Assembly (NCBI GenBank): GCA_016618085.1
Contig: JABLTG010000005.1
Span: forward strand, 206,365 to 270,364
Source: Neovahlkampfia damariscottae
Lineage: Eukaryota; Heterolobosea; Selenaionea; Neovahlkampfiida; Neovahlkampfiidae
DNA: 64,000 nt
Reading direction: 5' to 3'
Shown here: positions 45,372 to 56,789 of the stretch, piece after piece
Position numbering within the stretch: position 1 is the stretch's first letter
How the letters are laid out: every line of letters begins with the position of its first letter
Notes under the pieces: generated by a model
The model's database searches: none
What the model was told of the DNA's origin: nothing
What the model saw: only the letters and a program-made list of their open reading frames with translations
Program-made: the position numbers and the translations under genes

Positions 45372-46202
45372 TTATTTTAATTGTTCACTCAACAAACTCT
45401 TCACAAAATCGCTTGGTTCGTACGTTTCATCCAAGTTTATACTTACAGGAGATGTTGAAATATTTTCATCAAATTTAATTTTTCTTTGGACAGGTTGTTT
45501 ATTTATTCCATAATTTGTCAATACATTATTAAATTTACCAGACGGAGTTTTACAAATTTCAGAAAATCCATGAATAAAGCCAGAAGTTGAAGGTGACTGA
45601 TATTTCATATTTGATCTACATCTTGAAGGTGTATCATTATATTGTTTATCTTGATTTTCTTCATTTGTATTTTCTTTTTCTTCTTCTTGCAACAATTTTT
45701 TAATTTTTTCTTTTGGTGTTTTTTCAAATTCAAAAAATTCTTTTCCATCATGGAATTCTTCAGTATCTTTTTCTTTTTGTCGTTTTTGAGTTTCAAGTGA
45801 AACAGCTGATGGTGTTGTACAGATTCTTTTATTTGTTTGACGAAATTTTTGAATTCTTTCTTTTTCTTTTTTATGTAACATTGCAAAATTTGGTGCAACT
45901 GATGATCTTCGAGGTTCTGCAGGATGTTTCTTTGTTTGAACTGTATAATTTTGTGGTCTTTTTACACTTTGCAGTGGTGTTTTTGTGCTTCTTTTTATCA
46001 TAACTGTCTGACTTTTTGGTTTTTTTGTTGGCACTTTCACGGAAGGTGTTTGTTCAACTTTAATTTTTTTTTCAATTCTTGGAAGATCCACAATTTGTTC
46101 TTTTATTTCTTTTTTCTCTTCTTTGATATTTAGTTGTGACTTTACTTTTTTTCTCAACTCTTCTAAATCATTGTCGTCCCAATAGAAACTGTTGTCTGAC
46201 AT
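45372..46202 (-). CDS. Disordered basic protein with many S/T-P sites, unknown
   Basis: One exon, 276 residues from ATG 46200-46202 (MSDNSFYWDDNDLEE). The sequence is Lys/Glu/Ser/Thr/Pro-rich, with numerous S/T-P sites (KTPLQS, CTTPS, FEKTPKEK, CKTPSGK, STSPVS), suggesting CDK or MAPK regulation, and one helical segment (NFAM through KEKERIQKFRQ). It could be a cell-cycle or microtubule-associated factor, but no conserved domain is visible. Confidence 0.65.
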   Translation of the reverse strand: MSDNSFYWDDNDLEELRKKVKSQLNIKEEKKEIKEQIVDLPRIEKKIKVEQTPSVKVPTKKPKSQTVMIKRSTKTPLQSVKRPQNYTVQTKKHPAEPRRSSVAPNFAMLHKKEKERIQKFRQTNKRICTTPSAVSLETQKRQKEKDTEEFHDGKEFFEFEKTPKEKIKKLLQEEEKENTNEENQDKQYNDTPSRCRSNMKYQSPSTSGFIHGFSEICKTPSGKFNNVLTNYGINKQPVQRKIKFDENISTSPVSINLDETYEPSDFVKSLLSEQLK

Positions 46203-46291
46203 CTGTTTTTGTTTGGAGCCAAAAAAATATAACGGTTTTTTATATTGATTTGATTGGTTAGATGGTTTTAAAATATAAATAATCAAAATAT

Positions 46292-49200
46292 TTAATCAAG
46301 ATCAAAATTTTTTCCAAAATCTAATCTAGAATCTTCTTGTTTCATTTTTTTTTCAATTCTTCTATTTACTGAACAAGATGCAATACCCAGTGATTTTAAT
46401 TGATTATTTTCTTTCAAAGCTTCGATTAAAGCTTCAACACCTGTTTGTTCAATATCATTGAAGGCAACACTTAAAATTTGTATTATTTTATCTGATTTTA
46501 TTAATTTTGCTAAACACTCTGCTTCTTCTGAAGTAAGACTACAATAATCAAGGTGTAATTCAGTCAATGTTTCATTTCCAATTAATGCATTCACAAGTGC
46601 AGGTAATCCATCAGCAATATCATGATCTTTTGAAAAATTTAAAATAAATTTAAAATACTTCTATCTTTAACACCGGAAATATTTAAATATTTTAAACGAC
46701 AATTTGAACCTTGAATATATTCTGTAATTGATTTTAAACTTGGTTCACCAATTTTATTTCCTTGTATATCAAGTTCTTCAAGAGTTGTATTATTTTTTAA
46801 TGCTTCACAAATTATTTGAATTCCAACATCACCAATATCATTTCCTCTTAAATTTAATTTTTTAATAAATGATTCTCGAAGTGGTTTTAAAATAACAGAT
46901 GAATGTTGTTTCTTTTTTCCAATTGATAGTAATTTTGAACTTGGTGATCCTGGAAGTGATGCTTCTTTTTTTGTAAAAAAACCAAAAACTGATGAATTTG
47001 GATTTGTCAATGAAAATATATTAGCAACATGTTTAGCACCATCAGATCCAAATTTATTTTCAGATAAATCTAATGATTTTAAAGAAATTATTTTTTCAAG
47101 AGCTGCACATAAACTTGATAGACCTTTACTTCCAATTTTATTACCAGCTAATTCAAGAGATTCTAAACTTGGACATGTCCTTAATAAATAAGATGCAATA
47201 GTTTTTGATCCATCATCACCAATATCATTATCTTTAATTATTAATTTAAAAATCAAAAATCTTACTTGATAAAAGTAAATGTTTAACAGATGTATTATAT
47301 TTTAATCCTTCACAAAATAATTTCATATCTTCATTACACAATGCATTATCTTCAAAATCTAATAACTCAATTTTTTGATTAATTTTTAACATATCTCTTA
47401 ATGCTTTCATTCCAACATTTCCAGATTGTTTATTTTCAAGTTTTGCATGAAGTCCTAATTTATTTCCTCTAACAATTAAATGTTTTATATTACATCTTTC
47501 ATCATCATCATCTCCATCTTTAACTTCACCTCCTTCTTTTAATGCATCTACTAAATATTTTAATCCTGTTGTACCCATATTATTATCTTATAATGATATT
47601 TAAAAAAATATAAATTTAAAAATTTACCATTTAAAACTAATGTATGAATTGATTCATTTGTTTTTAATGAATCTGCTATATATTTTACACCATCTGGTTC
47701 TAATTTATTAGCAGATATATTAAAAGTTGTTAAAGTGCTAATTTTAGCAACACTTTCTGATAAATATTTTGCACCTTCTGCTCTAATATTATTTCCATTT
47801 AAATTTAAATCAGTAATTCCATATTCAATTGAACTAACCATATCTTTCCAATCTGTTTTTGATTCTGCTGTTTCACAATTCTTTGTTAATGCTTCTGCAA
47901 TTGATTGTGCTCCTTTTTTACCAATATTATTAACTTAATTTTAAAAATTAGAATGTTTAAATACTTACATGATAAATCAATAGTTCTAATTGAAAAGTTT
48001 TCTCCCAAACATTTTTTTAAACTTTCAACACCTGCATCACCAATACTATTAACTAAAAAAAAGTATGAATTTAATTTCTTATTTTTTTTACATGCTAATT
48101 TTACTTCTACAATTGTTTTATTTCTTGCTATGTATGATTCTAATTGTTTTAAACCTGCTACTCCAATTTTTGTTCTTTGTAAATTAATAATTTTTATATT
48201 TGAGTTATGTTCTAAAGCTGTTGCTAAATATTTAGCACCTTCTTCTAACAGTTCATTTTCACCTGCTATTGAACGAAAAGCAAATTCTGTTAATTCAGAA
48301 TCATTCAGAAAAACTCTTTGAAGTTGATCAACAAATTTAACACCATATTGTCTTTCTAATTCTTCAATTGGAAAAATCAATAAAAATGATAACTCAGATG
48401 TTTCCTAATAGATGTGATTTAATTCAAATTCTTTTTTTTTTTACTGATTTTGATAATTTGATCAATGCTTGATGTGCATGTTTTGCGTCAAGTCTAACAT
48501 CAGGTTTTAATGATAATAAATTCAATGTTAAATTTAACAATTCAGATGGATAATCAAATTTCATTACATTTTGTTTGATTTCTTCTGTTGTTTTTTCTAA
48601 ATTGTTTGTTAAATCTGTCCACATTGCTCTTTCTTTATTTGTCATCAGTTTATATAAAATTGCTCCAACTGAAAATAAATCAACTTTTTCATCATAATTC
48701 TTTGAAACTATTTCAGGTGCCATATAAGCTTTTATAAAATGTTAAACTATTTTTGGTTCTTACAAGGTGTTCCAACAAATGTCAAATTTTGTTCAATATT
48801 GAATTGTTTTGCCACCCCAAAATCTCCAACTTTTAAATTTTTTTTCTTTTTTCCATCCTTGTCGATTTCAATGTCAATAAATATATTTTCAGGTTTTAAG
48901 TCCCTTTTTTATTTGAAAAAAGAATTAATATTTTAAATTTAATTTACCTGTGCATTAAATCTTTTCCGTGTAAATATTCCAAGCAAGAACAAATTTGTAA
49001 ACCAAAATCAATCACTTCCTATAAAGTCGAAAAAATGTCAAAAAATAATTGTTTTTTTTACTTCACTTGTTAAGTAATTTCCTTCTTTGTATGTTTGTTT
49101 AATATAATTTTCTAGGTCACCAAATTCATAAAATGGCCTGTATTTTTGTTAATTTTTTTTTTTCCTTACATAATAATACAAACAAAAACATCACCAGTTT

Positions 49201-49456
49201 CTTCATTAATATCCAAATAAAGGTCACTATATTCAACTAAATTTCTATGTTGAAAACTTTTGATTGTTAACATTTCTCTCATAGCTTTATTAGCCATAGA
49301 AATTCCTTCACATGGAACTTTTTTAATTGCCACTTTTTTTCCAGTTTCTTTTTTTGTACCTATCATTTTTATAAATCATATGATTTAATTATTACCTTGA
49401 AAGACTGTTCCTTGACCACCACGTCCAATTATCTTTTCAATTTCAAACCCATCCAT
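46292..49456 (-). CDS. Protein kinase fused to ribonuclease-inhibitor-type LRR array
   Basis: Twelve exons: 49396-49456, 49170-49359, 49062-49137, 48948-49018, 48764-48903, 48445-48728, 48092-48404, 47969-48052, 47628-47933, 47266-47586, 46659-47231 and 46292-46626. The sum is 2754 nt, 917 residues. Kinase (about 1-270): IIGRGGQGTVFQG, VAIKKV, HRDLKPENIFID, DFGVAKQF, GTPSYMAPEIVS; all catalytic residues are intact. The intron 48405-48444 joins kinase to LRR in frame (KLSKSETSELSFLLIFP). About 15 ribonuclease-inhibitor/NLRC3-type LRRs follow (LNLRGNDIGDVGIQIICEAL, LDLSENKFGSDGAKHVANIF). Five introns cut the LRRs at the same place, phase 1 in the codon just before the NxIGxxG-type turn. It is a cytosolic kinase with a ligand- or partner-binding LRR, no TM or signal peptide. 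CCAAT lies about 25 nt upstream. Confidence 0.92.
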
Positions 49457-49610
49457 TAGACGTTTATTTTTGTGGTAGAAAAATTTGATTGGTTGAAACC
49501 GAATTGGAAAAAATAAATCAATAAAATTCTAATGATAAAAAACTAATGAAACTGGTTTTTGTTTGTTTAATATCTTGAAATAAATTGTCAAATCAAAAAA
49601 AAAAAAAAGT

Positions 49611-50536
49611 TTATTTCAATCTACTTTTAACAAAGTTTGGTAAAATAAAGCTTGAAGAGTGAATTTCCTTTGAATAATAACGAAGTTTTTCAGCTTCTTC
49701 TTTTGGTAATTCTGAAATTGGTTTTGATGACGTTTCTGAATTTTCTTTTTTGCAAATAAAGAATCCAATTGTTCCTGAAGGGTATGTTGGAATTACTGTA
49801 TAAGCATATTCACAGATATCAAAAATTTTTGAAATGAATTTTTTCATATTCGCAATGATATCCATATGTAACCACATACATTCTGCTTGAGTTGATAAAA
49901 CACCTCCTTTTTTAAGAGCACCTTTTGCAATATTGAAAAATTCAGGTCCAAATAAAGATTCAGCAGGTCCAACAGGATCTAAAAAAAAATAGGTAAAAAA
50001 AAAAGTTAAAGTTACCTGATGAATCAACAATGATCACATCAAATTCATTAGGATGATCTTTTAAGTATTGACATCCATCATCAAAATAAAAGTTAACTCT
50101 TTTATCTTTAAAAGCGGATGATAAATTTGGTAAAAATTTTTCTGAAACATCACAAACCATTTTATCAATTTCACAAAGTGTAACTTTTTCAACAGAAGGA
50201 TGTTTAATCACTTCACGTAAGCAACCACCATCACCTCCACCAATGACTAATACGTTTTTTGGTTCAGGATGTGAACACATTGGTAAATGAACAATCATTT
50301 CTTGATATGCAAATTCATCTCTGTCAGTTGTTTGAATTACACCATCAAGAACAAGAACATTTCCGTAGGTTTTACTTTTGAAAACAAGTACATCTTGGTA
50401 TTTTGATTTTTCATGAAATAAAACTTCTTCGACTTCAAGACTGATCGCTTGACCAGGCCATAATGTTGGGTTTTCTGTAAACCTACTTTTTAAAAGGATT
50501 TTTGTTGAGTTACCATCCTTCTTTGAAACTATTCAT
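49611..50536 (-). CDS. Spermidine synthase
   Basis: Exons 50514-50536, 50016-50482 and 49611-49978 give 285 residues, normal length. Family signatures are complete: [77 protein letters not shown] and the catalytic [14 protein letters not shown], whose Asp-Pro spans the second intron. It transfers aminopropyl from decarboxylated S-adenosylmethionine to putrescine. The first coding exon is only 23 nt. It is divergent from SDHAF3 through 189 nt. Confidence 0.95.
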
Positions 50537-50725
50537 TTTACTTTTGAGTGGGTTAACCGAAATACAACAGCCAATGAAATTTATGCTTACTTTCTAATTG
50601 AGCTGAGAAAAATCAAAAAATTACGATATCAAAATCAATAATAATTTAAAAAATCGATGGAAAATTGAACTTCATTTTCTTCAATTAGTTTTCACCAATT
50701 AAAATACCGAAAACAAAAATTTGAA

Positions 50726-51085
50726 ATGAAGCCATCAATTTGGAAGATTCGTGTTTTGAGTTTGTACAGATCAATTTTGAAAATACATAAACAAAAACTA
50801 ACAAAAGAACAACTGTATCTTGGAAATAAATACGTACAAAGTGAATTTAAATTACATAAAACGGCTGATAAAAATCAGGTAGAAATAAATGATTAATTTA
50901 ATTTTTCTATCAAAAAGGCAGAGCAATTTGTCAGAGAATGGGATAAATATTATAAATTTTTGAAGGAACAAGAAACAATTGTTGGAAAGGATTTATCTGA
51001 AGAAGAAAAAGAATCATTTTCATCAGAACAACATGAAAAATTAGCAGAACTAAAAGAAGAAGTTTCAAAATTAGAGGAAAAATAA
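50726..51085 (+). CDS. SDHAF3: Succinate dehydrogenase assembly factor 3 (ACN9/LYR family)
   Basis: Exons 50726-50878 and 50918-51085 give 106 residues. The LYR motif (VLSLYRSILKIH) is followed by the family-specific LGNKYVQSEFKLHKTADKNQ and QFVREWDKYYKFL, matching ACN9/SDHAF3. It protects the iron-sulfur subunit of complex II during assembly in the mitochondrial matrix. Its presence implies an aerobic-type mitochondrion. The acidic C-terminal helix is an extension. Confidence 0.9.
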
Positions 51086-51106
51086 ATTTATTATTTGATT
51101 GGACAA

Positions 51107-52080
51107 ATGAAACTTCTGTTTTTGTTGTTAGTGTGTAGTGTAAATTTAATATTTTCAAATTCAATAAATCCATTTATTATAAATGAAAGGAAAGAAATGA
51201 CTGAAATATTATTGAATTCAACCAGATTAGATTCAGTATTTGATGTTGACAATTCAGGAAATTATTTCCATGGAATTTATTATCAGTTTGTATGGCAAAA
51301 CTCATCAGGAAGATTAAAATATCATGAAAATGGTACTATAATCGTTGACTCTTGGTGGCAATATATCAGTTTTTTCCAGGTCACCATTCCTTTTTTATCT
51401 GCAAAAGAAGAAAATTTGATTTCTGATTTTGTAAATTTAAAAATTGAAAATTCTGTCAATGAAGAATTTCAAGTGCTAAAAAATAAAACAAATATACAAC
51501 AATTACTCAATCTATGGAAAAATTATTTTTCAAAATTGAAGAAATTACGATTGAAGAAAAAAATAAAAAATGAAAATGAAATCATCAAAGAATTAGGAAG
51601 AATTTGGTGGAAAGCATATTCTAAATCAATAGAACAAGGTGTTAAAATTTCAAAAGAACAATTTAAAAAACTATCTATCAATGAAAAAATTTATATCAAA
51701 GCATGGTTGAGAGGAATCAAAATATTACAACATTCAAATTATGTAAACCCAAAAAAAAGATTAATTTAAACATCATATAGCATATAACTGAATCGTATAT
51801 GATTTATGGATTGAATTCTTTACCACCTCGAGTTTTAAATGAACAAGATGTCATTGGAAATATCACTGATTTTTCATCAAAACAAAATAGATATCTAAAA
51901 GGATTAGAATTATCAAAATATTTCAAGAAATTTCCATTATGGTCTTCAAAATGGGTATTTAGAGCCATAATGATTTTTTTACATTTATCAGATATTTCAA
52001 TATCTACTTGGTTTCCTTTTAGTATAATAATTGCATTAATTTCTGCAATTTTGATAAAACTAATTTATTTAATTGATTAA
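51107..52080 (+). CDS. Secretory-pathway membrane protein, unknown
   Basis: Exons 51107-51742 and 51781-52080 give 311 residues. A cleavable signal peptide is clear (MKLLFLLLVCSVNLIFSNS). The lumenal part carries N-glycosylation sequons (LNSTRL, QNSSGR, ENGTII), an aromatic-rich block (IYYQFVWQNSSGR, VDSWWQYISFFQV) and a basic helical region. Two hydrophobic segments end the protein (FRAIMIFLHLSDISI and FPFSIIIALISAILIKLIYL). No family recognised. Its stop codon shares the TTAA at 52077-52080 with the convergent monooxygenase. Confidence 0.75.
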
Positions 52081-53441
52081 ACAAAAATTTTTTTATTGAA
52101 TGAAATATATCCCAAATATCTCATTGCAATATAAGATGAATAGTAATATTGTAATGGTTTGATTAAAAGTATCCAAACAATGATATTTCTTAACCATAAA
52201 TATTTTGGTTTTCTTCCAATTAACAAATTAATTTCAGATCTATTGACAACAGCTGTCCCTAATTTCCATTGAATTCTATTATATTCAGTAAGACTTTTTT
52301 CAATTGATTCATTTTTATTAAAAATTGAATCAAAAGCATCTGATAAATTCTTTGATCCCATCCATCCACAGTTCATACCTTGACCACCTAATGGACTACA
52401 AATATGAGCAGAATCACCACAGATAATCATTCTCTTTGAAAAAAATTTCTCTGCAACCATTCCTTGAACTTTATATGAACTCAACATAAAATTATCAACT
52501 GATTTAATATCATGCTTTGTTCTCTCCATAATAAGTTTTTCAATGTCACTTCTATCAGGTTTTTCGATATATTCTTTTGTTGAACAAACCCATCTTCTGA
52601 GTCCACTTGGCAAAGGAAAAGATTCAACCAATCCATGATCAGATAAGAAAATAGCTCCTGTGTCTTTTAATTCTGTATTATCTTCAAAATCTCCCATCAT
52701 AAATGTATCAAGAAATTCACTTCCAACTTCTTTAATATTTGCTGCTGATTTGACGATACTATTTTTTCCATCACAACCAACAACAAATGAAGTGGATATT
52801 TTAAATATTTCATCATCTTTGGAATATGTAATTTTCACACCTGAATTATTTTTTTTCATTTCACAAGTTTTGACTGCACAACCTAAATGAATTTTTCCTT
52901 TATATTTTTCTTCTAAGAATTTTCTTAAAATTCTTTCAGTTTTATATTGTTCAATAGCAAGAACAAAATTGAATGGTTTTTTCATTAAAAATAAATTTAA
53001 TTCACCCAAAATATCTTTGAAACTATTTTTTAAACAGATTCCATGTTGAACCTTGAGACCAACTGATATTAATTCTTTTGTAATTTCTGGATCAACAGAA
53101 TCAAATATTTCCAATGATGGAGCTTGAAAATTGAGAAAAAAAAATTGATTCTTACGATGAATTCCAATTGCTTTGGAATGAGTTGTTGGTTCTTTTCTCT
53201 TTTCTAAAATCATAACTTTCTTTATTCCAAGTTTTATGAGTTGAATTGCAAGGAAAACACCTTCGGAGAATTAATTTCAATGAATTTGTAAACCTGTCGC
53301 TCCAGCTCCTATTATAGTTACATCATAATCATTTTGATCTTGGTGGTCATGAAGTGTCTCTGAATTCAACTCTTCTGTTTTGAAAAAATAAAAATATACA
53401 AAAAACAGCAAAAACGTTGTGAACAGAAAAATTAGATGCAT
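52077..53441 (-). CDS. FAD-dependent monooxygenase (PHBH/UbiH type) with N-terminal TM
   Basis: Exons 53294-53441, 53156-53260 and 52077-53122 give 432 residues. FAD motifs: VTIIGAGATGVFLAIQLIKL (Rossmann GxGxxG, about 48), the DG motif VVGCDGKNSIVKSA, and the GD motif ICGDSAHICSPLGGQGMNCG. The 33-nt intron 53123-53155 has length divisible by three and could be read through; removing it restores GIHPPSLEIFDSV, the expected family spacing. An N-terminal TM (LIFLFTTFLLFFVYFYFF) and a hydrophobic C-terminal stretch (IIVWILLIKPLQYYY) suggest membrane association. It belongs with aromatic/ubiquinone-type hydroxylases; the substrate is unknown. Confidence 0.88.
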
Positions 53442-53574
53442 CCTCAAACACAATTGGTCAATTTTTCGGGTGTTTTTCTACTCAAATTCCACAAAATAAA
53501 TTCTTCTTTGAAAACAACAGTGCTTCAGTTTTTGTTGGAATTTTTCAACCAATCAATCGTTCACAAGCATAAAA
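53442..53574. promoter_or_regulatory. Bidirectional promoter, monooxygenase / ZSWIM7
   Basis: The 133 nt between divergent starts hold an ATTGG (about 53452) and CCAAT (about 53549) element. No other open frame is credible. Confidence 0.5.
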
Positions 53575-54056
53575 ATGAACAAAGACGAAGCGGAAATCAA
53601 TTTGTCTTTCCAACAATTGTCGGTACAACTATTTGAACAAATAAAAGCAGATAAAGATTGTAATTAATTTTTCTTCTTATTTTTACAGTAAACGACCAGA
53701 CACTTTCACAACTGTATTTTCTTTACAAAGATTTATCTTTGGAAGCACTGATGATTCTTGACAAAGGAGCTCTTACAAAATTTGTAGGAAAACCATCAAA
53801 GATATCATATTTTCAAGTTGTTGGTCAAAATGCTAAACACAATTGTATTTCAGAAACCTATTGTAGTTGTAAAAATTTTATTTTTTCAGTTGTAAATAAA
53901 AACGAAACATCACTTGTTTGAAATAATTCATTTAAATCTTCATAGTGTAAACATTTATTGTCCATAAAAATTGCAAATTCATTAGAAAAAAAATATTTTG
54001 TTGTCAAAGAAATTAAAGATGAAGAAATATCAAATATATTAAGTAATGATTTTTGA
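53575..54056 (+). CDS. ZSWIM7: SWIM zinc-finger protein, SWS1/ZSWIM7
   Basis: Exons 53575-53659, 53689-53915 and 53946-54056 give 140 residues, the family's length. The SWIM zinc finger is complete: YCSCKNFIFS followed by the CKHLL pair that sits exactly after the second intron (CxCx(n)CxH). Upstream SLEALMILDKGALTKFV matches vertebrate ZSWIM7 (ALDLVDR region). ZSWIM7/SWS1 pairs with a RAD51 paralogue in the Shu complex to promote homologous recombination, notably meiotic. Confidence 0.92.
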
Positions 54057-54073
54057 AAAAATGAAAATATTTA

Positions 54074-54972
54074 TTAAACAACTACATCATCTTCATCATA
54101 ATCTTCATCATCTGATCCTGCAAATGTATTTGTTCTACCTTGAGCTGCATCCATTTGTTGAAGTGATAGTAATTCTTCTGCTTCATCAGTTCCAATTTTA
54201 TCTTCAAGTTCTTTTTTTTTACTTTCTGCATCTTTAAGTTTTTTATTTCTAATTTTTTTTAAACGATAAAATTCTTCTCTTCCTAATTCATCCAATTCAT
54301 CTTTGATATAAGCAATAGTGTTTTCAACTTTTGGAATGATGACTTTTTCTAAAGCATTTACTCTACGATTTGTAACTTTAATAGCTCTATCAAGTGTAAT
54401 GAATGATGTTTGAAGTGAAGCAATTTGGGTCAATAAACTTAAAGTTTTTTGAAATGATTTTTGTGTTTCTTTTAAGTATTCACCACCTCTTGCAATACCT
54501 GCAACTTTTAGTTCAACATCATCACCCACTGGTGTGAACATTGGTAAAATAACACCAGCAATATTATCACTTTTTAATTTAACTCTGAAACTTGCAGTTT
54601 TTGCACTTTCAATAACAGCATTACTGGAAAATATTTTTAAAAAAAAAATGATTCGAACCTGACATCATCAACATGAAATCTTGTTTCAGCTAAAGAAAAT
54701 GATGATTCTTTGAAAGCATCACCCATTTGTTCTTTTGCCTAAATTTAAAAATTATTGATATTTTATTTTCCATACTTTTTTCAATTCTTTCACAATTTTT
54801 CTAAATTTTGCCATTAAAGCATCACTTTTTTTTTTCAATAAAGAAAAACCTTTTTTCGCACCAGTAAGTCTGATCTTCATTTGAATTAAAGTCCTGAATT
54901 GAAAAATTAACAAAAAATAATCAAAAATTACATTCTACTTGGTAAAACTGGGAATCTATTCTTTGAACTCAT
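54074..54972 (-). CDS. V-type ATPase subunit D
   Basis: Exons 54932-54972, 54776-54893, 54659-54738 and 54074-54623 give 262 residues. The N-terminus RFPVLPSRMTLIQMKIRLTG, GFSLLKKKSDALMAKFR, LAETRFHVDDVSNAVIESA and RRVNALEKVIIPKVENTIAY are diagnostic. Subunit D is the central rotor stalk of V1, coupling ATP hydrolysis to proton pumping into vacuoles and endosomes. The C-terminal tail is acidic (DDEDYDEDDVVV). Confidence 0.95.
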
Positions 54973-55028
54973 CTTACAAGTGTTTTTTGTTTGTCAAGTA
55001 GATGAAGTTTTTTTATTGGTTAAAATTT

Positions 55029-56017
55029 TTATTTTTCTGAATAATTATAAGAGTACGGATAGCTCAACCAAAATGAAATTGGAATTTGTAACAATGCAAC
55101 AATAAATAAAAAGTATACCCGATACGATTTATATGAATCCGATATCGCTTGATTTCCATGAAATAAAGTTCTTCTTCTCATTGCTTTAATCAAAAAAATC
55201 ATCATTGAAATACTTGTAAAAATTGTTGAAATAAAATAAAATTTGTTTCCAAAAAATATTGAAATTATTAAACAAAATACAATTGATACATATTTATATC
55301 CACAAAATGCAAAGATTTCCATTAAAGTTAAAGTAGTATTGGATTGTCCTGCTAACAAATATAATCCAAATTTAATAAATAAAACTTCAAATAAAATTGT
55401 AAAACTACCTCTAATTGAAATATTCCATAATATATCAGGACTAAATTTATTTTTTGCACCAAATGAAAATGCTACAATCAAAACCCACTTTTATAAAAAA
55501 ATATTAGGGATTCAATTTTCATACTGTTATGAATGACATGAATGGGATATATAAATCAATTCCTTCAATTTCTTTTGTAGTAAATGGAAAGAATATTAAT
55601 TTTAATCTTTTAAAAACGTATTCATTATCGACATTAAAATATGGTTTAAAACCTTCAAAATAAGAAACATATTGACCAACCTAAATAGTTATTTGAATAA
55701 ATAGTATTTACTCCAGTTGAAATCATTTCATTTCCTGTTCCATATAATTTATCCATTCCTGCTCCGATTAAAAAATCAGTTGCTTGATTTCCAGTTGAAA
55801 AATTATTTGAACTGAAAAATGAACTTGATTGATTCTGATTATTTGAAAAATTATTGTTAAAATTATTAGTTTCATTTGAAAAATCATTGGTACTGTATTG
55901 TCCTGAAGTAGGAGTTTCAAAAAAATTCATTTCAACTTCTGGAGCCTCTTCATTAATAATATCAGCAGTATCGTCAAAAAGTGCACTAGTTCTTGCAAAT
56001 TTATTTGTGTTATTCAT
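55029..56017 (-). CDS. YIF1: YIF1-family Golgi membrane protein
   Basis: Exons 55712-56017, 55525-55680 and 55029-55487 give 306 residues. A cytosolic N/Q/S-rich head leads to the conserved FEGFKPYFNVDNEYVFKRLK and LFPFTTKEIEGIDLYIPFMS, the YIF1 signature, followed by about five TM segments (including SIVFCLIISIFFGNKFYF and YFLFIVALLQIPISFWL). YIF1 pairs with YIP1 and Rab/Ypt GTPases in ER-Golgi transport. CCAAT/ATTGG lies about 60 nt upstream. Confidence 0.92.
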
Positions 56018-56087
56018 TTTTGAAAACAATAAAGTTTCAGTTGAAGAAAAATGCTTTGTTGGCAAAAGTAGTTTGATTGGTTAAAAA

Positions 56088-56747
56088 TTAATAAAAAAAA
56101 TTGTTTTTATTTTTAATTAATTTAAAAATAACAACAAAAAATAAAATAATAAATGAAAAATAAATCCAATATCTTGATTTTTCTTTTTTCAATTCCACTT
56201 TCTCTGGATATAAATCCATTTTGTCCAATATATTTTTGTAAACTCTTTTTTCAACATTAAACTGTTTTCTTTTTAACTTCTTTATGTCTATTAATTTATT
56301 TTTTACATGATTTGAATTTTCTAAATTTGAAAGTTTCAAATAACACTGTTCCGCTTTTTCTAATTCATTTATCTTTTCAAAGCAAAGTCCTCTTCTATAA
56401 ATTGACTTTGCATTGTTCTCATCAAGTTTTAAAATTTTATCTGATATTTCAATTCCTTCTTGATATTTTTGTTGTTTTATTTTACACATTAAAATATTCG
56501 CAAAACATTGAATTTTAATATTTTTTGTAATCTCATCAATATTTTCTTCTTCTTTATTGAATAAAATTGGCAAATAATTTAATGTTCTTTCATAACTTTC
56601 AATAGCTTTTTCATATTCTTCTTTTTTAAAAAATTCGTTTCCTTCTTTTTTTTTCAATTCACAAGCTTCTGTTTTTGTTTCAATGGTTTCTTCTTTTGTC
56701 TTGAATTCTTCCATAGGATTGTCAATTTTCACTTCTTCTTTATTCAT
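56088..56747 (-). CDS. Tail-anchored TPR protein
   Basis: One exon, 219 residues. Three TPR-like helical pairs (KKEGNEFFKKEEYEKAIESY; FANILMCKIKQQKYQEGIEI; KSIYRRGLCFEKINELEKAE) are followed by a linker and a C-terminal TM (YWIYFSFIILFFVVIFKLI) with a short tail, a tail-anchor layout. This resembles FKBP38/TTC1-like proteins without the isomerase domain; TPRs of this class bind Hsp90/Hsp70 C-termini at the ER or outer mitochondrial membrane. The exact membrane is unknown. Only 42 nt separate its ATG from the divergent zinc-finger gene. Confidence 0.82.
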   Translation of the reverse strand: MNKEEVKIDNPMEEFKTKEETIETKTEACELKKKEGNEFFKKEEYEKAIESYERTLNYLPILFNKEEENIDEITKNIKIQCFANILMCKIKQQKYQEGIEISDKILKLDENNAKSIYRRGLCFEKINELEKAEQCYLKLSNLENSNHVKNKLIDIKKLKRKQFNVEKRVYKNILDKMDLYPEKVELKKEKSRYWIYFSFIILFFVVIFKLIKNKNNFFY

Positions 56748-56789
56748 GCTGATAAATTGAACCAATAAGATTAGTTCATTTTTTTATTC
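56748..56789. promoter_or_regulatory. 42-nt bidirectional promoter, TPR protein / zinc-finger protein
   Basis: The shortest clear divergent spacer in the window. It contains a single CCAAT (about 56761). Confidence 0.5.

Noticed and set aside
48424-48723. Kinase as a separate gene ending at 48424
   Set aside because: The stop lies inside a 40-nt GT..AG intron and the downstream LRR part has no ATG of its own; both halves fit one frame.
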